Origin: Sphingobium sp. 66-54
Lineage (GTDB): Bacteria > Pseudomonadota > Alphaproteobacteria > Sphingomonadales > Sphingomonadaceae
Length of the DNA: 64,000 nt
Direction of reading: 5' to 3'
NCBI GenBank assembly: GCA_001899715.1
Contig: MKWI01000031.1
Location: 1-64,000, forward strand
The position numbers and the translations under genes were made by a program. Positions 40,550 through 49,264 of the stretch are shown here, piece after piece. Each line of letters begins with the position of its first letter. The stretch's first letter is position 1. The notes below the pieces were generated by a model that was not told where the DNA came from, ran no database searches, and saw only the letters and a program-made list of their open reading frames with translations.

Positions 40550-40911
40550 TTATCGAACTCCAATGTCGGATGCGGCTAGACATTGGCTATAAGCTAGGGA
40601 GGCCGTGCGAAGGTCCGCAAGCAGTTTATTTGTTAAAACAATGACTTAGTTCAGTTCTGCGCGCCGTGAACACCATATAGCATATTTGTGGGTCGGCGAT
40701 TTGCGGGTGATGACCACACCAGCGCGGGGCGCTGTGGGGCACGCAGGGGCGCGGCGCGCAGGGGGTGCCCCTGTAGCGACGACGGTGCGCCTTTCGTGCC
40801 CCTCCGCACGGCGCTGCTGGCCTGTGTGCGGTGAACCGAACTTGTCTGCGCCAATGGAATCCCATTTGCACGCACTTCTGCTATAGACCGTTTGAAGAAC
40901 GGGGTGTTTTG
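40550..40911. other. divergent intergenic region of the island
   Basis: About 360 bp between the leftward six-gene operon and the rightward cargo gene, so it should hold two promoters. The AT-rich part (40620-40690) includes TTGTTAAAACAA. The inverted repeat next to the operon start is listed separately. No gene seen; a frame of 81 residues at 40626-40871 has no support. Confidence 0.5.
40560..40586 (-). promoter_or_regulatory. candidate operator upstream of the island operon
   Basis: Perfect inverted repeat CCAATGTC / GACATTGG with an 11-bp spacer, ending 10 bp before the ATG at 40549. The arm length and spacing suit a dimeric HTH repressor, or a 5'-UTR hairpin that masks the ribosome-binding site. 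The repressor is not identified; the AlpA-like protein or an external phage factor are candidates. Confidence 0.45.
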
Positions 40912-41502
40912 ATGTGGAATTCATTGCCGGTGTTGAACGCAATTGCGTTCTGGGGACTTTGGATCGCGGGGGTCGCTGGCGCAGTGGCCGCACTAGCCGG
41001 GTTGGCAGGCGGCATCGCGGCAAGTCGTGCTTCTGACATAACAACCCAGGCTTCGGAAAGAAGCATAGCCACAGCGAATAGTCGCGCGGCTGTTGCCAAC
41101 GCGCGGGCGGAACAGGCAAGATTGCAGGTGGCTCAAATAGTTGAAGCACAGTCATGGAGGATTATTTCACCAGAACAGAAAGCAAAGCTGATTGAGGCTT
41201 TGAAAGGAAAAAATCTGAAAATTTGGACAAGCTTCGTTGGTGACGATCCAGAGGCTGTTCAATATCGCAACCAAATTGACGAAGCTTTGAAAGAAGCCGG
41301 GGTCGAAACTCATTATTTCAGTGGGTGGCAGCAGGCAGCTGGAGTCTCTCTGCTAGGAAATGACACACCGGAACGCCGCGCATTTGCCGACGCATTTGCC
41401 ATCGCTGGGATACATGTTGAACTGAAACCGCCTCACCCCAATTCGAACTTTGGCACAGAATACCCCTGCCTATTGGTTGGAACGAAGCCCGAAAGGCTGT
41501 AG
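40912..41502 (+). CDS. membrane-anchored cargo protein of the island, unknown
   Basis: 196 residues. An N-terminal membrane helix (IAFWGLWIAGVAGAVAALAG) is followed by a coiled coil (DITTQASERSIATANSRAAV; ANARAEQARLQVAQIVEAQ). A C-terminal alpha/beta domain of about 95 residues has the pattern RIISPEQKAKLIEAL, KIWTSFVGDDPEAVQYRNQI and DEALKEAGVETHYFSGWQ. Base composition is more AT-rich than its neighbours, and it is the only plus-strand gene of the island, in the position where satellites carry accessory genes. It could be a defence or superinfection-exclusion protein; that is inferred from context. The ATG at 40912 precedes the membrane helix. Confidence 0.75.
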   Translation: MWNSLPVLNAIAFWGLWIAGVAGAVAALAGLAGGIAASRASDITTQASERSIATANSRAAVANARAEQARLQVAQIVEAQSWRIISPEQKAKLIEALKGKNLKIWTSFVGDDPEAVQYRNQIDEALKEAGVETHYFSGWQQAAGVSLLGNDTPERRAFADAFAIAGIHVELKPPHPNSNFGTEYPCLLVGTKPERL

Positions 41503-41504
41503 CC

Positions 41505-41717
41505 CGTTAGCGTTAGCTTCGGGGGCCACCCCTTAGTCACCCCAAAACGGCTGAAATGACCCAAAACATGCCGTATAGGCTAACGCACTAACTTACTCTC
41601 TATATTATATAGAAACCCTTGGTTTTGTTGGGGAAACGGCGCTAGCCTCGCGCGGGCTAATGCGGGCTACTGTTAGCCCTAGGTCTGGCGCGGAGCAGGG
41701 CTATTTCCGCTAACGCA
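41505..41717. repeat. iteron-like CGTTAGC cluster, candidate element origin
   Basis: Between two convergent genes there are five GTTAGC/GCTAAC hexamers: 41506-41511, 41512-41517, 41579-41584, 41672-41677 and 41709-41714. Four of them extend to CGTTAGC, and the nine-mer GCTAACGCA occurs exactly at 41579 and 41709. A short AT-rich tract (41590-41615, ctctatattatatag) lies inside the cluster. As both flanking genes end here, promoter operators are unlikely. The pattern fits replication iterons with an unwinding element beside a replication-type gene. Confidence 0.55.
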
Positions 41718-41748
41718 AACGGCAGCGGTAGCCCTGCCATGTGGTCAC

Positions 41749-43257
41749 TCACGTCACGCAGAGCACCCGGTAAGCCTGTCCATGGAAGCTGAATTGCTCT
41801 GCCAGCGGCACCGGCTTCACTTCCAATAGATTGCCGTTCGTCATGGCGGTCTTAATCGCCATGTTCAGCGCCGCAGTATGCCCCAGCTTGAACCGCTCGA
41901 ATGCTGCGAGGCGCTGTGTCCGCTGCTGGAGGTATTTGCGCGGCACGATGCCAGCGTCCTGCATGGCCCTCCCGTGCTTCAACCAACCGGGCAGCTTGTC
42001 AGCGGGCAGAGCAATAAATTCCCTGCACAGCTCCAAGACCTTCTGCTCCCGCCCGCCATCGCTGCCCTCGCCAACCTCTCCCTGACGGATGCGGCGGTCA
42101 AAGGCTGCGATGCCATGCCGCATGAGCATCACCGCCCATTCTGCTTGCTCCGGTGTGACGACCGGCTTGAAGCAATTGTCACCGACCGCCAGCAGCGCCG
42201 CCACCCGGAGGGCTTTCAAATGCGCCCGGTTCCAAAGCTGCCGGAAGCTCTCGTCATCCGTCGAAGTAATCGCAATATCGCATTCGCCCTCAAAGCGGCC
42301 CAGAAGGGCTTGCGCGCCTTCGCTGAACGCAACCTCTTGGAACTTATCGCCCGCGACGGCTAAGTCCGAACAGGCCATGAGCCGCGCCATGTGGTCAACA
42401 AGGCGCTGCGGCGGGCGCTGAACAGGAGCAGCATTCTTCGCGGGTCGGTCCCCGCCATACTCAATGACGCAGAACCGGGACATGAACCCGTCACGCATCA
42501 TCGTATCGGTGATCGACTCATAAAAGGTGCCGGGGGTCGTTTCGCCAATCAGGCTGAACGCCACGCCCGACACCGATTGCACGTTTTTATCTTGGTCGCT
42601 GTATGCGATGCCGCCCGCCACATCGGACGGACCTGATTTGGAATACAGCGTGGTCAGCACCTTGCGGAGTGAGCGCGCATTCGTATCGTTCGTCGTTGCC
42701 ATCTGCACGAACTTGTGTCCCACCTCGCCCGCGACGTTCACGAAGCACATATTCTGCGCGCACGCCTTAATGAGCGCGGGACCGGACACATAGTCGTTGA
42801 AGTCTACGAAGTTCCCTGCCACCGGGCACTTCGCCGCAGCGGCGGTGATGAGCTTTGCAATGCCGCTGTGCATCGCCTCTTTCCCAATAGCGGACCGGGC
42901 AATCAGCACGACATAGAGGTTCAACCCCGAACCCGGAATATGCCAAGCGCGTCCGACAACGCCCGCCATGAGGCCCAGCGCCCCCACGATAGCGACCTCT
43001 GCGACTGGACGCGGTGCCTGCTGGTAGATGAATTGCGCCAGCGCACCGACGAAGCCCGGTGGCATGGGCAGCGCACCTTGCAGGGGCAGCGCGGGACGGT
43101 CAGCGGCATATGCACCACCGCCCGGAGCCGCACGCGCTTGCGCCTTGAGTGCGTCCAAGTCGCGTTGGAACCCTGCCTGCGCTTCGGCCTGTGCGTGCTG
43201 TTGGATCTGCGTTGCCTGCGCGAGCAGACCAGACGCATCAAAGGTCGGGTCAGACAT
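41749..43257 (-). CDS. DUF3987 replication-type ATPase of the island
   Basis: 502 residues, the island's largest protein. After a Gln/Ala-rich N-terminus comes APRPVAEVAIVGALGLMAGV and a Walker-A-like LYVVLIARSAIGKEAM, then VNVAGEVGHKFVQM, KVLTTLYSKSGPSD, SVSGVAFSLIGETTPGTFYE and MMRDGFMSRFCVIEYGGDRP, the DUF3987 pattern seen in phage and island replication proteins thought to act as primase or helicase. The usual acidic Walker B is weak (AGEVG). The ATG at 43257 was chosen over a longer frame because family members start MSDPTFD. Confidence 0.82.
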   Translation of the reverse strand: MSDPTFDASGLLAQATQIQQHAQAEAQAGFQRDLDALKAQARAAPGGGAYAADRPALPLQGALPMPPGFVGALAQFIYQQAPRPVAEVAIVGALGLMAGVVGRAWHIPGSGLNLYVVLIARSAIGKEAMHSGIAKLITAAAAKCPVAGNFVDFNDYVSGPALIKACAQNMCFVNVAGEVGHKFVQMATTNDTNARSLRKVLTTLYSKSGPSDVAGGIAYSDQDKNVQSVSGVAFSLIGETTPGTFYESITDTMMRDGFMSRFCVIEYGGDRPAKNAAPVQRPPQRLVDHMARLMACSDLAVAGDKFQEVAFSEGAQALLGRFEGECDIAITSTDDESFRQLWNRAHLKALRVAALLAVGDNCFKPVVTPEQAEWAVMLMRHGIAAFDRRIRQGEVGEGSDGGREQKVLELCREFIALPADKLPGWLKHGRAMQDAGIVPRKYLQQRTQRLAAFERFKLGHTAALNMAIKTAMTNGNLLEVKPVPLAEQFSFHGQAYRVLCVT

Positions 43258-43466
43258 GACGCGCCTCCCTGCCGGTGGGGGCAGGCAAGGATTTTCGCAC
43301 GTCGCCATCTGCATCGGGCCGATTTTTTCGCGACGCGCAATATTGCCCAAAAAGTTCGGGGCGTGTTGATGTTTGCGACCTCTCCGCGAGGCCGGTTACA
43401 ATGGGGCTGTTCACATCGATACTCCAGAGGCAGGGGTCGCGCCCTGCCTCTATTCGTGATTGGGGA

Positions 43467-43715
43467 TCAGGCGGCTTCGCTCGTGCTGTGACGAGCGCCG
43501 GAAGCGAGCCAGCGCAGGACGTCAAGTTCGGCATACCAGACGCGGCGGGTTCCGGGCGGGCTGAAATAGCGCGGTCCCTCGCCACGAAAGCGATACTGCT
43601 CCATCGTGTTCGGGTGGACGCCGAGCAGTTCGGCAACCTCACGGCTATCAAGCGGGCGGCGCTTGGGGGTGTAGGCGAACAGCTCGCAAAGCTGGTCGAA
43701 GGACATTTCTGACAT
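43467..43715 (-). CDS. AlpA/excisionase-like HTH protein
   Basis: 82 residues. A single MerR-type helix-turn-helix: RRPLDSREVAELLGVHPNTM, EQYRFRGEGPRYFSPPGTRR and VWYAELDVLRWLASG, the helix-wing pattern of AlpA and Xis proteins. Such factors bind the element's ends to direct excision, or activate its integrase. It lies between the DUF3987 gene and the integrase, as expected. Confidence 0.8.
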   Translation of the reverse strand: MSEMSFDQLCELFAYTPKRRPLDSREVAELLGVHPNTMEQYRFRGEGPRYFSPPGTRRVWYAELDVLRWLASGARHSTSEAA

Positions 43716-43846
43716 TGCAGGGGACTCCCGCAGAATGTGGTGCGAGCGAATCCCAGCTTAGCGACGGGGCCGACCCACCCGATAAATGATAAGGTGGGCC
43801 GGCAAGGTAGTTATAGCGCAAACAAAGCGCCAATACTTGGAGAAAA

Positions 43847-44056
43847 TTACCAGTCCAATTCTGCGCAAGCCTCAGTCACCATCGCATGAAGATGCTGAGT
43901 AACTTGTTCCTCAATCGAATTGATAATCAGGTCTGCTGACACAAGGCCAGCCCCAGCCACTTCTTGAAAGACTCTTGTGTAAGCCGCATCAAATACGGCT
44001 CTCACTTTTTCTTCATTGAAGCTTTGAATGGCACACAGATCTTCTTTAATAATCAC
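43847..44056 (-). CDS. island gene: small acidic protein, unknown
   Basis: 69 residues beginning at a GTG (MIIKEDLCAIQSFNEEKVRA), helical throughout, ending AMVTEACAELDW. The region is more AT-rich than the chromosome. No family recognised. Its position between the integrase and the AlpA-like gene suggests a regulatory or lysogeny role, but that is only context. Confidence 0.5.
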   Translation of the reverse strand: MIIKEDLCAIQSFNEEKVRAVFDAAYTRVFQEVAGAGLVSADLIINSIEEQVTQHLHAMVTEACAELDW

Positions 44057-44427
44057 ATCGTGTCTCCAACAATATTCGCTGGTGACACATCAATCGCTGT
44101 GGGCGAGATATGCACGAGACGGATTAGCACTCCCGCCTCGCACGGACGACCGGCCTAGATCGGTCGAAAGCTACGATGTGCGCTACTTTGATAATCTGAT
44201 TCGGTCGCAAAGGCGATGCTAAATTTTTCGATCTCTAAGCCGGGGTCGGGCGATTTTGAGGGTATCGGCCTGATCGACCGATTTTGCCCCATTATTGCGA
44301 TTTGAGCTGGCGGGGCCGACCTTCGCTGTGGGGCCTGCACAGGAGCGATCGCTATCGTGCCGCCCCTAACCCTGCGGCGCGCTAGTGCCGCCCCTGCTAC
44401 CCCGGCGCACGGTGCCCAGCGCGAGCA
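44057..44427. other. gap between small gene and integrase
   Basis: About 370 bp without a supportable gene, downstream of the integrase stop. It contains two exact copies of GTGCCGCCCCT (44357-44367 and 44385-44395) 28 bp apart. The promoter of the 69-residue gene should be here. Confidence 0.5.
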
Positions 44428-45720
44428 TCACGCGGTGCGCTGTAGCTGCACCACATTCTTGCTGGCAGCGATAGCGGCCTGCTGCTCGATCCAATCGCCG
44501 ACCTTCTGAACGTCCGGTTGCAGCCAATCGAGGTGCGCCAGGTCGAGATATGCGCGAGCGGTAACGTCGTCGCTGCTCGGCTTGTGCCCGGTGAGAAGGT
44601 CGGTGCGGAACTTCTCAATGAGGCATTCGCGCATGGCGTAGTTCGTGAACGAGCGGCGCAGGTCGTGCAGGGAAAGGTGCTTCCCCGCTATCTCGCCAAT
44701 CGCAACCATCGGAGCGCGGGCATCCATAATGCGTCCGGTCTTGCCCCACGACGGGAAAACGAACGGGCTTTCGGTGCCGTCCTCCAGCTTGAGGCGTGGG
44801 CGGGATTTGAGCAGCGCAACCGCCTGACTGCTCAGCGGGAGCCAAATCGGATCGCCCCGCTTGCGGTCGTCCAGATGCCACCAGCACTCGGACGGGTTGT
44901 GGTCATCAATATGCACGCGATCCCAAGTTAAAGTCGCCATCTCGTCCCGGCGCGCGCCAGTGAGCAGCGCGAAGATCGTAAGGTCCACCGACGCAAGTGC
45001 TTCATAACCCTGCACTTCGCCGCGCATGGCGTGCAGCTTGTTCCAAACTTCGCCGATCTTGCGCTTGTCGATATAGCGCTCCGTGCGGGTGCCCAGCTTC
45101 GCCCAATGGTGCTTGAGCGCATCAACCGGATTGTCGCGGATTAGCGGGGTGCCGTCCGCCTGCCGGTATTCGTCCATTGCGAAGCGGATCAGGATGCGAA
45201 GCGTGACGAATGCCGCATTGGCGCTGGCGGGCGCTGCCTTCTTGCCCTCAAGACCGCCCTTCACCAGCGCGGCGTGGCGGTCCTTCACCATGTCGCGGGT
45301 GATGCTGGCGATGGGGAGAGCGGCCCACTTGGCGAAGGTCTTTTCCACATGGCGGCGATACTCGCGCGCCGTGCTGTCCTTCATCTTGCCCGGCCTGCCT
45401 ACATACGCCTCAAGCACATCTTGCAGCGATACCTTGGCGGCAGCGTCGGCTTTGACCACAGCACGCGGGTCAATACCCTCGCGCATATCCTGCAACACCT
45501 TCTGCGCACGCTCCCGCGCCTTCGCCTCGGTCAGCGTGCCATACGGACCAAGGGTGAACTGGATCGACTTACCAGCGACCCGCCCCATCACCATGAACAC
45601 CTTCTTGCCCTGCGACGACACGCGCAGGCCGTAGCCCTTCACGCTGTCATCCCAATGCATCTCGTAGCCCTCGGCGGGCGCTGCGACCTTGTCCACAAAG
45701 GTCTTAGTGATCTTCGCCAT
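44428..45720 (-). CDS. tyrosine recombinase (integrase) of the tRNA-Lys island
   Basis: 430 residues, DUF4102-type integrase. The N-terminus (KTFVDKVAAPAEGYEMHWDD; GYGLRVSSQGKKVFMV) is the DUF4102 arm-binding domain, followed by a SAM-like core-binding domain. The catalytic domain shows the first Arg in LLTGARRDEMATL, His-x-x-Arg in LSLHDLRRSF, the second His in LTGHKPSSDD and the nucleophile Tyr in ARAYLDLAHLD. All catalytic residues are present. It starts 158 bp from attR, pointing inward. Confidence 0.95.
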   Translation of the reverse strand: MAKITKTFVDKVAAPAEGYEMHWDDSVKGYGLRVSSQGKKVFMVMGRVAGKSIQFTLGPYGTLTEAKARERAQKVLQDMREGIDPRAVVKADAAAKVSLQDVLEAYVGRPGKMKDSTAREYRRHVEKTFAKWAALPIASITRDMVKDRHAALVKGGLEGKKAAPASANAAFVTLRILIRFAMDEYRQADGTPLIRDNPVDALKHHWAKLGTRTERYIDKRKIGEVWNKLHAMRGEVQGYEALASVDLTIFALLTGARRDEMATLTWDRVHIDDHNPSECWWHLDDRKRGDPIWLPLSSQAVALLKSRPRLKLEDGTESPFVFPSWGKTGRIMDARAPMVAIGEIAGKHLSLHDLRRSFTNYAMRECLIEKFRTDLLTGHKPSSDDVTARAYLDLAHLDWLQPDVQKVGDWIEQQAAIAASKNVVQLQRTA

Positions 45721-45734
45721 AACGCTCCCTAGCC

Positions 45735-45858
45735 GCTAGAATCTAGCGTATTTCTAGCAATGAAGCGCAAGTTACGGCAATCACCCACAATCACGCAAGC
45801 GAATAAGCTACTGAATTATCAATATTATTGTGGCTAGAACAACCTAGCGCAATCTAGC
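45735..45858. promoter_or_regulatory. right-end integrase arm-type sites (candidate)
   Basis: TCTAGC occurs at 45742, 45753 and 45853, and as its complement GCTAGA at 45735 and 45833; CCTAGC is at 45843. The 17-mer at 45742-45758 repeats the left-end copy exactly. The cluster lies between the integrase start and attR. Confidence 0.6.
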
Positions 45859-45877
45859 ACAAGAACGCGATTCCAAA

Positions 45878-45910
45878 ACTCTTAATCAGCGGGTCCTTGG
45901 TTCGAGCCCT
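45878..45910 (+). repeat. attR: degenerate tRNA-Lys 3' half
   Basis: 32 of 33 bases match the tRNA-Lys segment (anticodon loop through T arm); one A-to-T change at 45898. The copy then breaks: an A run (45911-45918) replaces the expected AG, and TGCGTCCACCAC resumes at 45919. This is the displaced original 3' end of the tRNA gene. Confidence 0.85.
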
Positions 45911-46055
45911 AAAAAAAATGCGTCCACCACCACTTCCTGACAGATCGGATACTATCCCTCGCTCGGGTCAGGGGCGTCTACTGGCGCCGCCCCGTCTGAA
46001 GCCTCGCGCATCAACGCTTCGCCTTATACAGACTCGCGATTGACCTCTGCCGTCC

Positions 46056-47168
46056 TCAGCGCCAGCGGTCGCCGAGCAGGTCACGGTTGCGGTTGATGTT
46101 CATGACGATGCCGATGCACAGCATCACCGTCAGCATCGAGGATCCGCCGTAGGACATGAAGGGCAGGGGGATGCCGACTACCGGCGCCAGCCCCATCACC
46201 ATCATCAGGTTGATCGCGACGTAGAAAAAGATCGTTGTCGTGAGGCCGGCCGCGACCAGGCGGGCGAAGCGGTCCTCGGTCTGCTGCGCCACGCGCATGC
46301 CCCAGCGCAGCAGCAGGAACAGCGCGACGAGCAGGCCGATGCCGCCGACCATGCCCCATTCCTCCGCCATGGTGGCAAAGACGAAATCGGTGTGGCCCTC
46401 CGGCAGATAATCCAGATGACTCTGCGTGCCGTTGAGGAAGCCTTTGCCGAACAGCCCGCCCGAGCCGATCGCGATCTTGGACTGGCTGATGTGATAGCCC
46501 GCGCCGAGCGGATCGCTCTCGGGATCGAGGAAGATCAGCACACGCTTCTGCTGATATTCGTGGAGGAAGCTGAACGCGATCGGCACGATCGCCGCACCGG
46601 CCAGCGCCGATCCGACGAACAGCCGCAGCGGCAGCCCGGCAAGGAACATCACGGTGACGCCGCCCAGGCCGATCATGCTCGCCGTTCCGAGATCGGGCTG
46701 GACGAGCACGAGCAGCACCGGCACGCCGATCAGCACCAGCGCCGGCCAGATAGCGGTGAAGGTGCGCGTCTGCGCCGGCGGCAGCAGCGCGTAGAAGCGT
46801 GCGACCGCAAGGACGATGGCGACCTTCATGAACTCCGACGGCTGGAGCTGCATGAAGCCGAGGTTGATCCAGCGCTGGCTGCCCCCCGCGATGCCGCCGA
46901 CCAGCTCGACGAGGATCAGCGCGACCAGCACCGCGCCGTAGACGGGGAGGGCGCTCATTCGGATCAGCGAGAAGGGCAGGCGCGCGATGACCTCCGCCAT
47001 GACCAGGAAGATCGCGAAGCGGGCGATCTGCATCCCCGCCCATGGCATGATGTGCCCGCCGGCCGCGCTGTAGAGCACGATGCCGCCGAAGCAGGCGATC
47101 GCCGTCAACAGCACATAAAGCCGCCAGGGCATCCGTGCGATGGCGTCCGGAACGAGGCCGTAGCTCAT
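46056..47168 (-). CDS. rodA: peptidoglycan glycosyltransferase RodA (SEDS)
   Basis: 370 residues, about ten membrane helices, polymerising lipid II for elongation with PBP2. SEDS motifs: NLGFMQLQPSEFMKVAIVLA, VQPDLGTASMIGLGGVTVMF (essential Asp region), GTQSHLDYLPEGHTDFVFAT and VGIPLPFMSYGGSSML. Last gene of mreBCD-mrdA-rodA; its GTG/ATG region overlaps mrdA by 4 bp. Confidence 0.96.
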   Translation of the reverse strand: MSYGLVPDAIARMPWRLYVLLTAIACFGGIVLYSAAGGHIMPWAGMQIARFAIFLVMAEVIARLPFSLIRMSALPVYGAVLVALILVELVGGIAGGSQRWINLGFMQLQPSEFMKVAIVLAVARFYALLPPAQTRTFTAIWPALVLIGVPVLLVLVQPDLGTASMIGLGGVTVMFLAGLPLRLFVGSALAGAAIVPIAFSFLHEYQQKRVLIFLDPESDPLGAGYHISQSKIAIGSGGLFGKGFLNGTQSHLDYLPEGHTDFVFATMAEEWGMVGGIGLLVALFLLLRWGMRVAQQTEDRFARLVAAGLTTTIFFYVAINLMMVMGLAPVVGIPLPFMSYGGSSMLTVMLCIGIVMNINRNRDLLGDRWR

Positions 47169-49264
47169 GGCTCACCCCGCGCGCGCTGGGTCGTCGGTGG
47201 CTCGTCCGTGTCGGCAACAGGAGCTGCGGCCGACACATCTCGCTCGCGCGCCTCGTCCGGATCGGGCGCGGGCAGCTCGACAGTGTTGGTGGGCGCACTG
47301 GCATTGGTAGCATTGTCTGCCGCCGGCAGCGGCGGGGCGGCGGCGAGGCCCTTGGCGATGCGGAGTTCGTTGAGCTGCCGTTCCAGCCGTACCTGCGGAG
47401 TGCCGCCCCAGTCCTTTTCCAGCGCGGTCAGCTTCTCCAGCGCCTTGGCCGGATCGTAGAGATAGGTCAGGCAATCGGCCGCGATCATGGGGGAATCCTG
47501 CACATAATTGATGTGGCCGCCATGCTCGATGATGCAGGAGATGGCATAGCGCGGATTGTCGTGCGGCGCGAAGCCCTGGAACAGCGCATGATCGCGCAGT
47601 TTGAACGGCAGCGAGGCGTTGCTGCGCACGCCGCTGCGGCGCTCGGCCATGGTGATGCGGCGCACCTGTGCGGTGCCGGTCTTGCCGGCCATCAGCACGT
47701 CCGGCACCGTCATGCGTGCCGCGCGCCCGGTGCCGCCGCCGTTCACCACGTCACGCATCGCGTTGCGGATGACGGTGAGGTGATCGAGCGGCACCCCCAG
47801 CGGCGCGCCCTGATGGCGCCTGCCATCGGCAATGAAGTGGGGGACGAGCTCCGTCCCCATCGCCAGCCGCGCCGCCATCACGCACATCTGCGTCGGGTTG
47901 ACCAGCATATAGCCCTGCCCGATGGTTGCGTTGACCGTGTCGTAGGGCTGCCACTCCTGGTTGTATTTCTTCTTCTTCCAGCTTGGGTCGGGCACTGTCC
48001 CGTAGCTCTGGTTGGGGAAGGGCAGGTCGAAGCGCTGGCCCAGCCCCAGCCGCCGCGCCATGGCGGCGATGGCCTCCATGCCGATCTTCTGGGCGAAGTG
48101 GTAGAAGTAGATGTCGCAGCTCTGCGCAATGGCGCGGTGCATGTTGACATGCCCGTGGCCGCGCCGCGACCAGCAGTGGAACAGCGTGTTGCCCACCCGC
48201 AGCGCGCCGGAGCAGGTGGCGGTCTCCTCCGGGTCCAGCCCCGCCTCCAGAAAGGCGAGCGCGACCATCGGCTTCACGGTCGATCCTGGCGGATAGAGCG
48301 CGGTCAGCGTCTTGTTGCGCAGCGGCACGCGCTCGTCCTCGGAGAGCATCTGCCATTCGAGGTGCGAGATGCCGTCCGAGAAGCTGTTGGGGTCGAAGCT
48401 CGGCATCGAGGCGGAGGTGAGGATATCGCCGGTCTGGCAGTCCATCACCACCACCGATCCGCTCTGCGTGCCCAGCCGGCGGCCGGCGAACTCCTGCAAG
48501 CCGGCGTCGATGGTGAGCTTGACCGAATGGCCCGGCGTATCCGGACGCGTCGCCAGATCGCGCACGATCCGCCCGCGCGCGGTTACTTCGACTCGCCGCG
48601 CGCCGGGCTTACCGGTAAGGAAAGAATCCAGCGATTTTTCAAGACCCTGCTTGCCGAGCTTGAAGCCCGGCGTGATGAGTAGCGGGTCCTTGGTTTTCTG
48701 GTAATCTTCGGCCGAGGCGGCGCCGACATAGCCGATGAGATGGCCCACCGATGGCCCGGCCGGATAGTGGCGCGAGAAGCCCTGTGCAGGCGCCACGCCC
48801 GGCAACTCGTTCAGCCGCACCGATATGGCGGCATATTGCTCGTAGGTCAGGTCGTCAGCCACCTGCACGGGCAGGAAGCCTGCCGCCTTGTCGAGATCCT
48901 CGTTGATGCGGTCGACGCTGTTGGGGTCGAGATTGAGCAGCCGGGTGAGGTCGCCCAGCACCTTCGCGCGGTTCTGGAGCCGGTCCGGGATGATGTCGAC
49001 GCGGAAATTGGTGCGGTTGGAAGCGAGCGGCAGCCCCTTGCGGTCGACGATCCAGCCGCGCCGGGGCGGTGTGATGGTCAGGTTGACGCGGTTGCTCTCC
49101 GAGAGCAGCTCATATTTCTCGTTCTCTGCGATGGCGATCCAGCCCATCCGCGCCACCAGCAGTCCACCCACCGTATATTGCGCCGCGCTCAGGAAGAAGG
49201 CGCGGCGGGAGAAGGTGAAGGACTGGCTGGCTGGCGTAACGATTTTCTTGCGGAACGAGATCAC
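47165..49264 (-). CDS. mrdA: penicillin-binding protein 2 (transpeptidase)
   Basis: 699 residues, class B PBP of the elongasome. One N-terminal membrane helix (FFLSAAQYTVGGLLVARMGW), a dimerisation domain, then the transpeptidase with SxxK in PPGSTVKPM, SxD in AQSCDIYFYH and KTG in AGKTGTAQV. After the catalytic core the C-terminus has an Asn/Ala/Pro-rich tail (NATNASAPTNTVELP). A GTG at 49264 overlaps the mreD stop (GTGA) and is preferred; a second GTG at 49276 would add four residues. Confidence 0.95.
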   Translation of the reverse strand: MISFRKKIVTPASQSFTFSRRAFFLSAAQYTVGGLLVARMGWIAIAENEKYELLSESNRVNLTITPPRRGWIVDRKGLPLASNRTNFRVDIIPDRLQNRAKVLGDLTRLLNLDPNSVDRINEDLDKAAGFLPVQVADDLTYEQYAAISVRLNELPGVAPAQGFSRHYPAGPSVGHLIGYVGAASAEDYQKTKDPLLITPGFKLGKQGLEKSLDSFLTGKPGARRVEVTARGRIVRDLATRPDTPGHSVKLTIDAGLQEFAGRRLGTQSGSVVVMDCQTGDILTSASMPSFDPNSFSDGISHLEWQMLSEDERVPLRNKTLTALYPPGSTVKPMVALAFLEAGLDPEETATCSGALRVGNTLFHCWSRRGHGHVNMHRAIAQSCDIYFYHFAQKIGMEAIAAMARRLGLGQRFDLPFPNQSYGTVPDPSWKKKKYNQEWQPYDTVNATIGQGYMLVNPTQMCVMAARLAMGTELVPHFIADGRRHQGAPLGVPLDHLTVIRNAMRDVVNGGGTGRAARMTVPDVLMAGKTGTAQVRRITMAERRSGVRSNASLPFKLRDHALFQGFAPHDNPRYAISCIIEHGGHINYVQDSPMIAADCLTYLYDPAKALEKLTALEKDWGGTPQVRLERQLNELRIAKGLAAAPPLPAADNATNASAPTNTVELPAPDPDEARERDVSAAAPVADTDEPPTTQRARGEP

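Larger units (their letters stand above)
45721..46055. other. right end of the island and flank
   Basis: Contains the right-end arm sites and attR (listed separately), then the flank before rodA. This was presumably the original chromosome next to tRNA-Lys. No gene; the integrase promoter lies in its left part. Confidence 0.6.

Noticed and set aside
41749..43257. Toxin-antitoxin or restriction system inside the island
   Set aside because: The DUF3987 motifs explain the protein; no nuclease, methylase or toxin pair is visible next to it.
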